DNA of 46,126 bases from Erysipelotrichaceae bacterium 7770_A6 (GTDB taxonomy: Bacteria > Bacillota_I > Bacilli_A > Erysipelotrichales > Erysipelotrichaceae), in the NCBI GenBank assembly GCA_014610835.1, contig QQXM01000036.1:1-46126 (forward strand), in the 5' to 3' direction. The translations under genes and the position numbers were made by a program. Positions within the stretch are counted from its first letter, which is position 1, and every line of letters starts with the position of its first letter. Of this stretch, positions 24,462 through 32,104 are shown one piece after another. The notes below the pieces were generated by a model. The model was not told where the DNA came from. It searched no databases and saw only the letters and a list, made by a program, of their open reading frames with translations.

Positions 24462-26222
24462 TTACTTCTTCGCTGCAATTTCTTCTCTTAATGCTTTATA
24501 GAAATCTTCACATGCAAATGTTGCCTGATCACGAGAACCATATCTTCTAACAGTTAACGCATTGTTTGCTACATCGTTATCACCAACAACGATTTGAATT
24601 GGTGTCTTAGATGTCTGTGCTTCTCTAATACGGTAGCCAAGCTTTTCATTACGGTCATCAAGACTTGCTCTAACACCCATTGCCTTCAAATCAGCAACGA
24701 TCTTGCTTGCATATTCGCTATGTGCTTCAGGAGCAACTGGAATAACAACAACCTGCTTTGGTGACAGCCATAGAGGTAATACACCCTTTGTTTCTTCAAG
24801 CAGGAATGCAATGAAACGATCGAGGGATCCTAAGATAGCACGGTGGATAACAACTGGTCTTTTCTTCTGCTGATCAGAATCAACATATTCGAGTTCAAAT
24901 CTTTCTGGAAGCTGATAGTCTAGCTGAATTGTAGACAGTGTTACGTCATGACCTAAAGCAGAACGTACCTGTACGTCGATCTTTGGACCATAGAAAGCTG
25001 CTTCGCCTTCTGCTTCATAGAAAGGAACTTCCATTTCTTTGAGAACCTTTCTTAATTCAGCTTCACTCTTTTCCCACAGTTCATCATGACCGAAGTATTT
25101 CTCCTTGTTTTCAGGATCTCTTAGTGACAAACGGAAAGAATACTTTTCGAAACCAAAATCCTTATAAACATCAAGAATCAGCTTTGTTACGTCCTTGATT
25201 TCACTTGCAATCTGATCTGGTCTACAGAAGATATGAGAGTCGTTCTGTGTAAATGCACGCGCTCTTTCAATACCAGTTAAAGCGCCACTTGCTTCAAAAC
25301 GGAAGTCATTGGCAATTTCAGCAATTCTTACTGGAAGGTCTCTATAAGAATGCAGCTTGCTCTTGAACATGATCATATGTTCAGGACAGTTCATAGGTCT
25401 TAATGCATAGGCATTTTCAGGATCCTTTTCACTTGTCATAGCTGGGAACATATCATCTTTGTAGTGATCCCAGTGACCAGAAATCTTAAAGAGTTTTGTA
25501 TTGACAACGTTTGGTGTGCATACATGTAAATAGCCTTGTGCAATTTCTTTATCCATGATGTAGTCAGCTAATAATCTTCTGACTGTAAAACCATTAGGAA
25601 GATACATAGGAAGTCCAGCACCAACTGATACTGAGAACATGAACATCTGTAATTCTTTACCAAGTTTTCTATGATCTCTCTGTTTTGCTTCCTCTAGATC
25701 AGCTAAATGTGCTTCTAGTTCTTCAGGTGTTGGAAAGCATACGCCATAGATTCTCTGTAAAACTTTATTATTCTTGTCACCTTTCCAGTATGCACCAGAA
25801 TGTTTGATGAGCTTGAAGTTCTTACAAAGTTTTTCATTGTCTACATGAGGTCCTCTACATAAGTCTGTATAGTCACCTTGTGTATACATAGAAATGTTTG
25901 TACCTTCAGGCATTCTTTCAATCAAGTCAATCTTATATGGATCGTCTTTAAACTGCTGTAATGCTTCTTCCTTAGAAATTTCATGACGAACGATTTTCTT
26001 GCCATCCTTGGCAATCTTCTTCATTTCTTTTTCAATCTTTTTCAGATCGTCATCACCAAGTGTGACATCTCCTAAGTCAACATCATAGTAGAATCCTTCT
26101 TCTACAACTGGTCCTACCCAGAATTTAGCGTTTGGCCAAATGTGCTGGATTGCATGTGCCATCATGTGTGCACATGAATGGTTGAGTGTTTCTAGATCTT
26201 TGTTTTCTGTAAAATTAATCAT
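24462..26222 (-). CDS. thrS: Threonyl-tRNA synthetase lacking the TGS domain
   Basis: Charges tRNA-Thr. 586 aa from the ATG at 26222, which follows AAGGAG at 7 bases. It begins directly with the editing domain: H15 and H19 (NHSCAHMMAH), then C122 and H126 (CRGPH) complete the editing site. The catalytic zinc ligands are C279 (RPMNCPEH), H330 (NDSHIF) and H460 (VVIHRAILG). The anticodon-binding domain follows. The usual ~60-residue N-terminal TGS domain is missing. The upstream sequence is a T-box leader, so it is not hidden by a wrong start. Loss of TGS is, as I recall, also seen in some Mollicutes, which would fit an Erysipelotrichia relative. Confidence 0.94.
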   Translation of the reverse strand: MINFTENKDLETLNHSCAHMMAHAIQHIWPNAKFWVGPVVEEGFYYDVDLGDVTLGDDDLKKIEKEMKKIAKDGKKIVRHEISKEEALQQFKDDPYKIDLIERMPEGTNISMYTQGDYTDLCRGPHVDNEKLCKNFKLIKHSGAYWKGDKNNKVLQRIYGVCFPTPEELEAHLADLEEAKQRDHRKLGKELQMFMFSVSVGAGLPMYLPNGFTVRRLLADYIMDKEIAQGYLHVCTPNVVNTKLFKISGHWDHYKDDMFPAMTSEKDPENAYALRPMNCPEHMIMFKSKLHSYRDLPVRIAEIANDFRFEASGALTGIERARAFTQNDSHIFCRPDQIASEIKDVTKLILDVYKDFGFEKYSFRLSLRDPENKEKYFGHDELWEKSEAELRKVLKEMEVPFYEAEGEAAFYGPKIDVQVRSALGHDVTLSTIQLDYQLPERFELEYVDSDQQKKRPVVIHRAILGSLDRFIAFLLEETKGVLPLWLSPKQVVVIPVAPEAHSEYASKIVADLKAMGVRASLDDRNEKLGYRIREAQTSKTPIQIVVGDNDVANNALTVRRYGSRDQATFACEDFYKALREEIAAKK

Positions 26223-26248
26223 CTCTGTACTCCTTTTCGAGGACAAAT

Positions 26249-26460
26249 AAAAAAGTCCTCTCTACAATAGAAAGGACGCTATATCAGCGCGGTACCACCT
26301 TTATTCCCTTGCGGGCTCTCAAATCCTTAACGCGGAAAACGGTAATCTTTTTCAAGTACTGTTCACAGGGAGTAACCATAACACTCTTCATTTTCTTTTC
26401 ACCAGCCAGAAAACTCTCTACATCCAATGTGCTATGATCATATCCTGATCATTACATTTG
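26249..26460 (-). ncRNA. T-box leader of thrS
   Basis: The T-box AAGGTGGTACCGCG lies at 26288-26301 (minus). Downstream is the terminator GTCCTTTCTA/TAGAGAGGAC (26268-26277 with 26255-26264) and six T (26249-26254). Upstream is a Stem I-like region with AGAGAG near 26410 and GGCTGGTGAA. A candidate specifier is the threonine codon ACT at 26371-26373, before a GTGA. Uncharged tRNA-Thr would stabilise the antiterminator and allow thrS transcription. The specifier assignment is less certain than the T-box itself. A TGATCA hairpin (26435-26451) lies at the 5-prime end. Confidence 0.92.
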
Positions 26461-26465
26461 CTTAA

Positions 26466-26494
26466 ATTTTAGTGATAAATTTCTCTAAAGTCAA
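26466..26494 (-). promoter_or_regulatory. Promoter of thrS
   Basis: Minus strand TTGACT (26489-26494), 17-bp spacer, TAAAAT (26466-26471). It lies within the last codons of the comK-like gene and places the start of the T-box transcript near 26459. Confidence 0.75.
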
Positions 26495-26957
26495 TGACTA
26501 GATCTTTTTTATTTTGCATTACCGTATGAATAAATTGATCACATCGTTTCATTTGTGATTTTACAGTACGATAATCACATGACACCTCATAAGAATATCC
26601 ATTTCCGAAATAAATTCTTGTATGGTTATTTTTTGTCTGTTGAATATTCATGACTTTATTAAAATATACAAATACATTTTCTGGATTGTCTTTCCCACGA
26701 ATTGGAAAATACATATTCATTGTCTGTTCACTGATCAAAATACATGGTTTTTGATGTGCATTTGTTAAATGACAGAATGAATCCATTCTTCCCTGTAGAC
26801 TTGCACCATATTGAATGACAACTTCTTCCAGCCATTGCATGCCACTAAATGGAAACTTTAACGTTTTATCTTTTGAAAATATAAATTCACTGTTGTTGTA
26901 TGAAGAAACAATGAGAAGAGGTCGATATGCTTTAGTCTCTGCAGCAACAGCTTCCAT
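26469..26957 (-). CDS. ComK-like competence transcription factor
   Basis: 162 aa from the ATG at 26957, which overlaps the ridA stop by 26 bp. A GTG 24 bp upstream is possible. The core YGASLQGRMDSFCHLTNAH, then KPCILISEQTMNMYFP and an NVFVYFNKV stretch match in order the ComK pattern (GSSYAGR..., HKPPIMVD, FLFP, ISHVHV). ComK is the DNA-uptake master activator that binds AT-boxes. The C-terminal tail is shorter than the 192-aa Bacillus protein, so it lacks the regulatory tail. No competence genes are adjacent, so a role in competence is inferred from family only. Confidence 0.75.
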   Translation of the reverse strand: MEAVAAETKAYRPLLIVSSYNNSEFIFSKDKTLKFPFSGMQWLEEVVIQYGASLQGRMDSFCHLTNAHQKPCILISEQTMNMYFPIRGKDNPENVFVYFNKVMNIQQTKNNHTRIYFGNGYSYEVSCDYRTVKSQMKRCDQFIHTVMQNKKDLVIDFREIYH

Positions 26958-27384
26958 CACAACACTCTTCCTCTTGTGCACATAGAATTTCTAGTGCTCT
27001 AAAATCAATTGCAACCGCTTCAATTTCAACAAGTGCACCACCTGATAAACCACTCACACTGCATGCACTTCTAGCGGGATATGGTTCTTCAAAATATTCC
27101 TGGTACACTTCATTCATTGCTGAAAAATCATTCATATCTTTCAGAAATACTGTTGTCTTAACAACATATTTCATTTCCATATCTGCTTCTTTTAAAAGTG
27201 CCTTCATATTTTCCAGGCATTGTCTTGTCTGCGCTTTAATATCTCCTGCAATCATTTTTCCAGTTTCAGGATCTAATGGCAATTGCCCTGAAATATACAC
27301 ATTTTCACATGTCTTGATGCATGGAGAATATGGTCCTTTTGCTTTTGGTCCTTTTTTACAGACGATTTTTTGTTTGATACCCAT
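26932..27384 (-). CDS. ridA: RidA-family enamine/imine deaminase with a cysteine-rich tail
   Basis: 150 aa. RidA proteins hydrolyse reactive 2-aminoacrylate-type imines. The core has GPYSPCIK, ISGQLPLDPETGK, and the ligand arginine R105 in PARSAC, the same number as in the E. coli enzyme; the core ends with VEIEAVAIDF. After it comes a 16-residue tail with six cysteines (135, 141, 142, 146-148) that is not part of the family fold. The tail is encoded where the next gene begins. AGAGGAA precedes the ATG and overlaps the orf61 stop. Confidence 0.88.
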   Translation of the reverse strand: MGIKQKIVCKKGPKAKGPYSPCIKTCENVYISGQLPLDPETGKMIAGDIKAQTRQCLENMKALLKEADMEMKYVVKTTVFLKDMNDFSAMNEVYQEYFEEPYPARSACSVSGLSGGALVEIEAVAIDFRALEILCAQEEECCDGSCCCRD

Positions 27385-27386
27385 AT

Positions 27387-27572
27387 CTATTCCTCTTCAC
27401 TTAGATCATCGTCATCATCAGCATCATCCAAAAATGACAGATAGATCTGTTCTCTTTTCTTTGCTAAAGATTCGTGATTCTTGTTAGAAATCAAAAATAA
27501 CAGATAAGCAAACATCATAATGATGGATATCAATACAATCAAACTTAAGTAATCATTCAAATTTTCTAACAT
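27387..27572 (-). CDS. Small membrane protein with an acidic tail, unknown function
   Basis: 61 aa. It has one membrane segment (about 9-29, LSLIVLISIIMMFAYLLFLI), a short Lys/Arg-rich stretch, and a strongly acidic end DDADDDDDLSEEE. GAGG lies eight bases before the ATG, and it is 2 bp from ridA, which supports it as a real gene. Topology is probably N-out, C-in because positive residues follow the segment. It ends with TAG. I do not recognise a family. Confidence 0.6.
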   Translation of the reverse strand: MLENLNDYLSLIVLISIIMMFAYLLFLISNKNHESLAKKREQIYLSFLDDADDDDDLSEEE

Positions 27573-27592
27573 TTCAATTTCCTCTTGAAATC

Positions 27593-27598
27593 ATTATA
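27593..27598 (-). promoter_or_regulatory. -10 element of the orf61-ridA-comK-like operon
   Basis: Minus-strand TATAAT about 20 bp upstream of orf61. No convincing -35. It lies just beyond the trmL stop. Confidence 0.45.
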
Positions 27599-27604
27599 CA
27601 GGAA

Positions 27605-28135
27605 TTATGCATTGGTTGAAGCATTATGCACTCTTTCAAGAAAATCTTCTCCCTTGATAGATTCGTGCTTGCATAGTTCTGGATAATCCAGCTGTCTTAA
27701 AACCTCATAAGAAACCAAAGCAACACAATTAGACAGATTCAAACTTCTTGCTTCCTTGACCATTGGAATTCTCATACATTTATCTAAGTGATCATATAGT
27801 ATATCTTTTGGAATACCTGTACTTTCTTTTCCGAACACGAGATAAATATCACCTTCATCTTTTGTATAGTCAAAAGAATCTGGTGTTTTTAATGCATAGC
27901 GGGAAACAAAGTAAAAACTGCCTTGATTTGTTTTTAAAAATGTTTTCCAGTCTGGATATGTCTTGTAGTCTAATTCTTTTACATAGTCCATACCTGCTCT
28001 TCTTAGATGTTTTTCATCGAGTGAAAAACCTAATGGCTCTATTAAATGCAAACGCATATGAAACGCCATGCATGTACGCATGATATTTCCTGTATTTGCG
28101 GGAATTTCTGGTTCATATAAAACAATATTGATCAT
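27605..28135 (-). CDS. trmL: tRNA (cytidine(34)-2'-O)-methyltransferase TrmL
   Basis: SPOUT-family 2'-O-methyltransferase of the wobble base of certain tRNA-Leu species. 176 aa with YEPEIPANTGNIMRTC (7-22), LVFGKESTGIP (99-109) and IPMVKEARSLNLSN (123-136), the knot motifs. A 20-residue tail extends past the usual end. It overlaps the lit-like gene as ATGA and is last in a seven-gene operon. Confidence 0.9.
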   Translation of the reverse strand: MINIVLYEPEIPANTGNIMRTCMAFHMRLHLIEPLGFSLDEKHLRRAGMDYVKELDYKTYPDWKTFLKTNQGSFYFVSRYALKTPDSFDYTKDEGDIYLVFGKESTGIPKDILYDHLDKCMRIPMVKEARSLNLSNCVALVSYEVLRQLDYPELCKHESIKGEDFLERVHNASTNA

Positions 28136-28815
28136 ACTTTTACCTTCTTATCTAAAGCTCTTAAAACAAAATAAATCACACATACACTGATTACATAGGT
28201 TGCCATGATCAACATGACAAGATCAAAGAAAAATGTTTCTGGAAACATATTGATCATAATAGATGTATTTGGATCAAGGATGAATAAATCATTGTCAAAG
28301 AATAGATAATGAAAATTCATCCAGAAATCATAGAAATCACAAAGTGCATATATCGCAAGCATCGACACAAATAGAACAATCATAAGCAAAGCATATCGAA
28401 TGCCGCTCATATATACATGCATCGCTCCCTTCTTTTCTTTAAGATAAATCAAAACATACAGAACAATACTTGCGACAAACATTCCAATTGCTGCCATCTT
28501 TGCATGCATACAAAGATTTTTAACATCAACCATATGTAATGTTTCTCTTTCATTGAATACTTCTCTTTCCGTATCACATACTGTTGCTTCTACAACAATA
28601 TCATCTCTTTTATTTTCCAGATAATCTAACAATGTATCTGTTGCTTCCATGAGATCTTTATCACTCATTCCAATAACTTCTGCCTGATTCGATTTATTGT
28701 ATTCATATTGATAAAACGAATGATTGAAACTGCACGTAAAAATAATTCCTAATAGAATAGAAATGAGAAATAAAAGTGATGCTATAGTTGATAAAATCTT
28801 AGTGCTTTTGTGCAT
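28132..28815 (-). CDS. Lit-like membrane protein (DUF1461/TIGR01906), lipoprotein transacylase candidate
   Basis: 227 aa, about four membrane segments (about 10-28, 108-126, 140-158, 195-220) with an extracytoplasmic loop between the first two. The loop ends in ERETLHMVDVKNL with H94, and FWMNFHYLFFDN carries H169; the NMFPETFFFD block follows. These are the hallmarks of the TIGR01906/DUF1461 family, which includes Lit. Lit moves an acyl chain to the lipoprotein N-terminus to make lyso-form lipoproteins. Function is by family only. It overlaps rdgB by 17 bp. Confidence 0.8.
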   Translation of the reverse strand: MHKSTKILSTIASLLFLISILLGIIFTCSFNHSFYQYEYNKSNQAEVIGMSDKDLMEATDTLLDYLENKRDDIVVEATVCDTEREVFNERETLHMVDVKNLCMHAKMAAIGMFVASIVLYVLIYLKEKKGAMHVYMSGIRYALLMIVLFVSMLAIYALCDFYDFWMNFHYLFFDNDLFILDPNTSIMINMFPETFFFDLVMLIMATYVISVCVIYFVLRALDKKVKV

Positions 28816-29395
28816 CTAGCCATGCCTCTAACTTACGAACTGCTTTTCCTCTATGAGAAATAGAGTTCTTTTCCTCTTTACTCATTTCTGCCATTGTCTT
28901 ACCAGATGGTGCATAATAGATAATTGGATCATATCCAAAACCATTGCTTCCTTTTGCTTCTAAAGCAACTTCACATTCCACTGTATCTTCAAATACAACA
29001 GGTTCTTCATTGACACGCGTAATTGCAATCGCACATACATAACGACATGTACGATTTTTTTTGTCCTTTAACAAATCTAGTACTTTCTGATTCTTTACAT
29101 CATAGCTTGTATCGTGACCAAGCCATCTTGCACTCATGACACCTGGCTTTTTATCTAAAGCATCGATTTCAAGTCCAGAATCATCTGAAATCGCAGTAAT
29201 GCCATAACGATCAGTGACTGCCTGTGCCTTAATGATTGCATTGTCATGGAAAGTTGTACCAGTTTCTTCTACTTCCGGCATATCTGGAAAATCAGATAAT
29301 GATTTTACTGTATATCCTTCTGGTTCAAGCATTTCTTTAAATTCTTTAATTTTTCCCTGGTTGCCGCTTGCAACAACGATTACTTTATCTTCCAT
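28799..29395 (-). CDS. rdgB: XTP/dITP pyrophosphatase
   Basis: Removes non-canonical purine nucleotides from the pool. 198 aa from the ATG at 29395, with AGGAGA eight bases upstream; a TTG two codons earlier is less likely. Motifs are SGNQGKIKEF (10-19), FHDNAIIKA, DDSGLEIDAL (71-80), GFGYDPI and the closing SHRGKAVRKL. It overlaps the HD-domain gene by 11 bp. Confidence 0.93.
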   Translation of the reverse strand: MEDKVIVVASGNQGKIKEFKEMLEPEGYTVKSLSDFPDMPEVEETGTTFHDNAIIKAQAVTDRYGITAISDDSGLEIDALDKKPGVMSARWLGHDTSYDVKNQKVLDLLKDKKNRTCRYVCAIAITRVNEEPVVFEDTVECEVALEAKGSNGFGYDPIIYYAPSGKTMAEMSKEEKNSISHRGKAVRKLEAWLDAQKH

Positions 29396-30377
29396 TTTCA
29401 AACTCTCCTGTTAATTTCTGATCTTGTGATGCGTTTAGAAATGCATTCACATCGTTTCTCATTTTATCATGATTTTCTAGAATTCGTCCTTTAGATACAA
29501 CAAAAGGATCAATATATCTTTTCTTTGTATGAATGATGATTCCATCTTTACTCTCTATAACATTGCATAAAGAACAATATTGTTTCCATGCCTGTAAATG
29601 TTTGATTTTAGAAATGACAGTCCTTTCATCCTTGTATAGATCTTCATAAGAAATGATATTTGATGTCATACAGTCTTTGATCAAATGTGCGAGGATTTCC
29701 ATCGCATAGCGATCTTGAGAAGAGGAATATACTTTACCACACTGTAATGCAATGGATGTAAAACGATATGCTTTTTCTTCATTTTGAAAGCATAGTTCTT
29801 CTTCTCCAGATTCATTTGTGGCTACAACGATATCATCAAATAATTCTTTCATTTCTTCTTCTGTAGAAAAGCCATAGTTGATACTATTGCCAATGGTATA
29901 TTCAAGTCGATCACTGCTGAGTTTTGGCATATCATTATCCGCAATGGAATACATATGATAATCATAGATTTCTTCAATAGAAATATGATCTTCTTGTAAA
30001 AGATTCATTAAAACAGAATCATTACACAAAATCTCTTTTGTATTTTTTTCTGTAGATTCCTGATGCATGTGATCATGATTCATAAAATCAATTGTATGTG
30101 AAAAGACTGGTGTTGAAATATCATGAAATAAACCAGCCAGTGCCTGTTTCTTATCTCTAGTAAAATGATGAATGATACAGGCAACCCGCAAGGAATGAAT
30201 GAATCTAGAATATGGCTGAATATTCTTGAATAATGGAAGACTTGTTTTTTCTACCCCACAATTCATATCAATATTCTTTAATCTCTGCATCGCCGGTATT
30301 TCACTATATTTCATAATATAGTCAGGAATACTCACTAAATCTGTCATACATTTAAAAATGACCAGTTTTCTGGTCAT
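29385..30377 (-). CDS. HD-superfamily phosphohydrolase
   Basis: 330 aa, soluble. The HD metal site is present: H61 (FIHSLRVA), H85-D86 (LFHDIST) and D156 (SSDRLEYT). The arrangement with a following SHTIDF is like the dNTPase/YdhJ group. The substrate is unknown. It lies next to the XTP/dITP pyrophosphatase gene, which fits nucleotide metabolism but does not prove it. The ATG shares ATGA with the ROK stop, has AAAGG six bases upstream, and is buried in a small hairpin. Confidence 0.85.
   Translation of the reverse strand: MTRKLVIFKCMTDLVSIPDYIMKYSEIPAMQRLKNIDMNCGVEKTSLPLFKNIQPYSRFIHSLRVACIIHHFTRDKKQALAGLFHDISTPVFSHTIDFMNHDHMHQESTEKNTKEILCNDSVLMNLLQEDHISIEEIYDYHMYSIADNDMPKLSSDRLEYTIGNSINYGFSTEEEMKELFDDIVVATNESGEEELCFQNEEKAYRFTSIALQCGKVYSSSQDRYAMEILAHLIKDCMTSNIISYEDLYKDERTVISKIKHLQAWKQYCSLCNVIESKDGIIIHTKKRYIDPFVVSKGRILENHDKMRNDVNAFLNASQDQKLTGEFENGR
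30359..30376 (-). repeat. 7-bp hairpin over the start codon of the HD-domain gene
   Basis: Forward TGACCAG-TTTT-CTGGTCA (30359-30365 with 30370-30376). In the mRNA it pairs the ATGA junction with the next codons, so it could make initiation depend on a ribosome finishing the ROK gene. Confidence 0.5.
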
Positions 30378-31285
30378 ATCTTACCTTTCTTTTCCAATTC
30401 TTTATAGGCATATACAGCACCATATTTTCTAGCATCTTCATGGAACGTTACACCACGGATCACAGGCTGGAAAATATTCTGGTATGAATCATTTGAAAAG
30501 CGCTCATCAATTGCATCTTGAATGATTCGCATAAAAGCTGGTTCATCTGTAATATTTCCAGAAATAACAAATGTAGATGCATCCACGACACATTGGATAT
30601 TGTAAATATAATTGGCAAGTCTTGCGCAATATACTTTGACGCCCTCAATAATATCTTCTTTGCCTTTGCTTAGACCAAACATAATTTTTAAAATATTCAT
30701 ATTTTCATGATGCGTCACTTCTTTTACAACACTGACTAAACCATTCAGCGAACAGCTTAAAGCAAACATATCGGAATTATCTGTAGCTCTTTGCGTACTG
30801 TCTGTCAGGTAAGAGAATTCCCCTGCGCCAAAATGTGCACCATTAAAAATCTTCCCGTCATGAATAATTGCGCCGCCAATGCCTGTTCCAAGAAGCATTA
30901 CCATGACACCTGTATGAACACCTTTCAAAGAACCATAACCAACTTCTGCCAAAGCTGCTGCTTTTGCATCATTTAAAATAATTGTTTTCATACCAGTATA
31001 TTCACTGATTTCCCTTGCCAGCGGTTCATTACGGATAAAGCGATAAATACCTGCGGAATACGCCATGCCGGAATCAGTATCAATAATACCAGGCATAGTG
31101 ATTGCCAAGGAATCAGTTCTTAAACAAAATGAATCTGTAATTTTCTTGATTGTCGTAAAAAGATCTTCTCTACTTGTAAAGGAATTGAGCTGTTCTTTTC
31201 CTGTTTTACATACATCAATTTCTTCACTGATCAAAGCATATCTCAACCAGTTTCTTCCAATATCAATTGTTAAATAGTTTTTCAT
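30374..31285 (-). CDS. ROK-family protein, probable sugar kinase or relative
   Basis: 303 aa from the ATG at 31285; an ATG two codons upstream (31291), sharing the A of the previous gene's TGA, is equally plausible. The N-terminal phosphate loop reads IDIGRNWLRYAL, where ROK kinases have DIGGTxxK. NDAKAAALAEVG carries the catalytic aspartate, and LLGTGIGGAII the second phosphate loop. The zinc motif CxCGxxGCxE is absent; this region reads GAHFGAGEFSYL. It may be a kinase with another specificity or a degenerate regulator. It lies in a nucleotide/repair operon rather than with sugar genes. Confidence 0.8.
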   Translation of the reverse strand: MKNYLTIDIGRNWLRYALISEEIDVCKTGKEQLNSFTSREDLFTTIKKITDSFCLRTDSLAITMPGIIDTDSGMAYSAGIYRFIRNEPLAREISEYTGMKTIILNDAKAAALAEVGYGSLKGVHTGVMVMLLGTGIGGAIIHDGKIFNGAHFGAGEFSYLTDSTQRATDNSDMFALSCSLNGLVSVVKEVTHHENMNILKIMFGLSKGKEDIIEGVKVYCARLANYIYNIQCVVDASTFVISGNITDEPAFMRIIQDAIDERFSNDSYQNIFQPVIRGVTFHEDARKYGAVYAYKELEKKGKI

Positions 31286-31290
31286 ACACA

Positions 31291-31782
31291 TCACATTGAC
31301 AGCCACTTGCTTAAGCTCTTTTTCTTCATTGCATCATAGTATTCTTGACGCATTTTATCATCTAACGCCATCCCTAGAAAACGATCTCTCATGTAGTAAA
31401 CATAATCTGGACCCACATCATAATTGATCATCAAATCTGTTTTATTCTTTGCCTGAATCAATGTCTGCCATGTAATTGCACGATATGCAGGAGAAGTAAT
31501 ATTCTGATTTACATGCTCGATCCACGCAATCATAGCTTTGTAAAAATCAATTTGATGTTCTGTTTCAGTTTTTACTTCAATCAGAGAAATCAATCTTTCT
31601 TCTGCAGAAATCGTTGCATGCCCTCCAATGCGATTTGTAATTGGAGAACGAACGTTTTTGATATTCTGTAAAGTTTCTTCCAGCTCTAATTCACATTTAT
31701 CTCGTTTCGAACGATAGTTGAAATAATTACGGCATTCTTTTTTATATAACTGCAGCCAGTGTGTTTTATCATCATTTGTCAT
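31291..31782 (-). CDS. Small protein of unknown function, phage-regulator-like
   Basis: 163 aa from the ATG at 31782, which overlaps the previous gene by 11 bp; a longer frame from further upstream is unlikely. It is basic and helical. A stretch SPITNRIGGHATIS followed by a charged helix resembles the DUF1492/ArpU-like family of phage late regulators, but the match is only by eye. The C-terminal half contains DVGPDYVYYMRDRFLG. It is second in a seven-gene operon after another small HTH-like gene. No function is assigned. Confidence 0.65.
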   Translation of the reverse strand: MTNDDKTHWLQLYKKECRNYFNYRSKRDKCELELEETLQNIKNVRSPITNRIGGHATISAEERLISLIEVKTETEHQIDFYKAMIAWIEHVNQNITSPAYRAITWQTLIQAKNKTDLMINYDVGPDYVYYMRDRFLGMALDDKMRQEYYDAMKKKSLSKWLSM

Positions 31783-32095
31783 CTTCAAATACCTCGTCAA
31801 TCCACTTGTATAATGCAACCTGCAAAGCTCGACGAGTAATACCATATTGCTCAGCTACTTTCACTTGTGGTGTACCTTCCACACAAAGCAAGTAGATCAT
31901 GACTTTTGCACTTGTACCACACTTTTCTTCAATCACATCAAAAGTCTCTTCCACAAAATCAATATCATCCTGCAGAAACTGATAAAACATATCATCACCT
32001 TCTGCTCGCGTATGATATAAAGACATTGTTGTTTTCTCATTCAAATACACACGACAGCTTGCTTTAAAAGCTGCCCATTTTTCCTTTTTGTTCAT
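31772..32095 (-). CDS. Small HTH-like protein, first gene of the seven-gene operon
   Basis: 107 aa, acidic in the middle. The C-terminal half (VKVAEQYGITRRALQVALYKWIDEVF) reads as a helix-turn-helix of the sigma-region-4 type. It has no ribosome-binding site: the ATG lies only 9 bp after a TATAAT -10 element, so the mRNA may be leaderless. It is paired with another small regulator-like gene. No named family is certain. Confidence 0.65.
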   Translation of the reverse strand: MNKKEKWAAFKASCRVYLNEKTTMSLYHTRAEGDDMFYQFLQDDIDFVEETFDVIEEKCGTSAKVMIYLLCVEGTPQVKVAEQYGITRRALQVALYKWIDEVFEDDK

Positions 32096-32104
32096 ATATT
32101 AATT

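Noticed and set aside
24462-26222. Frameshift that removed the ThrRS TGS domain
   Set aside because: No TGS-like coding is visible in any frame upstream; the region is a recognisable T-box leader.
31291-32095. Prophage or integrated element
   Set aside because: The two small regulator-like genes have no integrase, structural or lysis gene nearby and no attachment repeats. The Xer recombinase at 5934-6860 is housekeeping.
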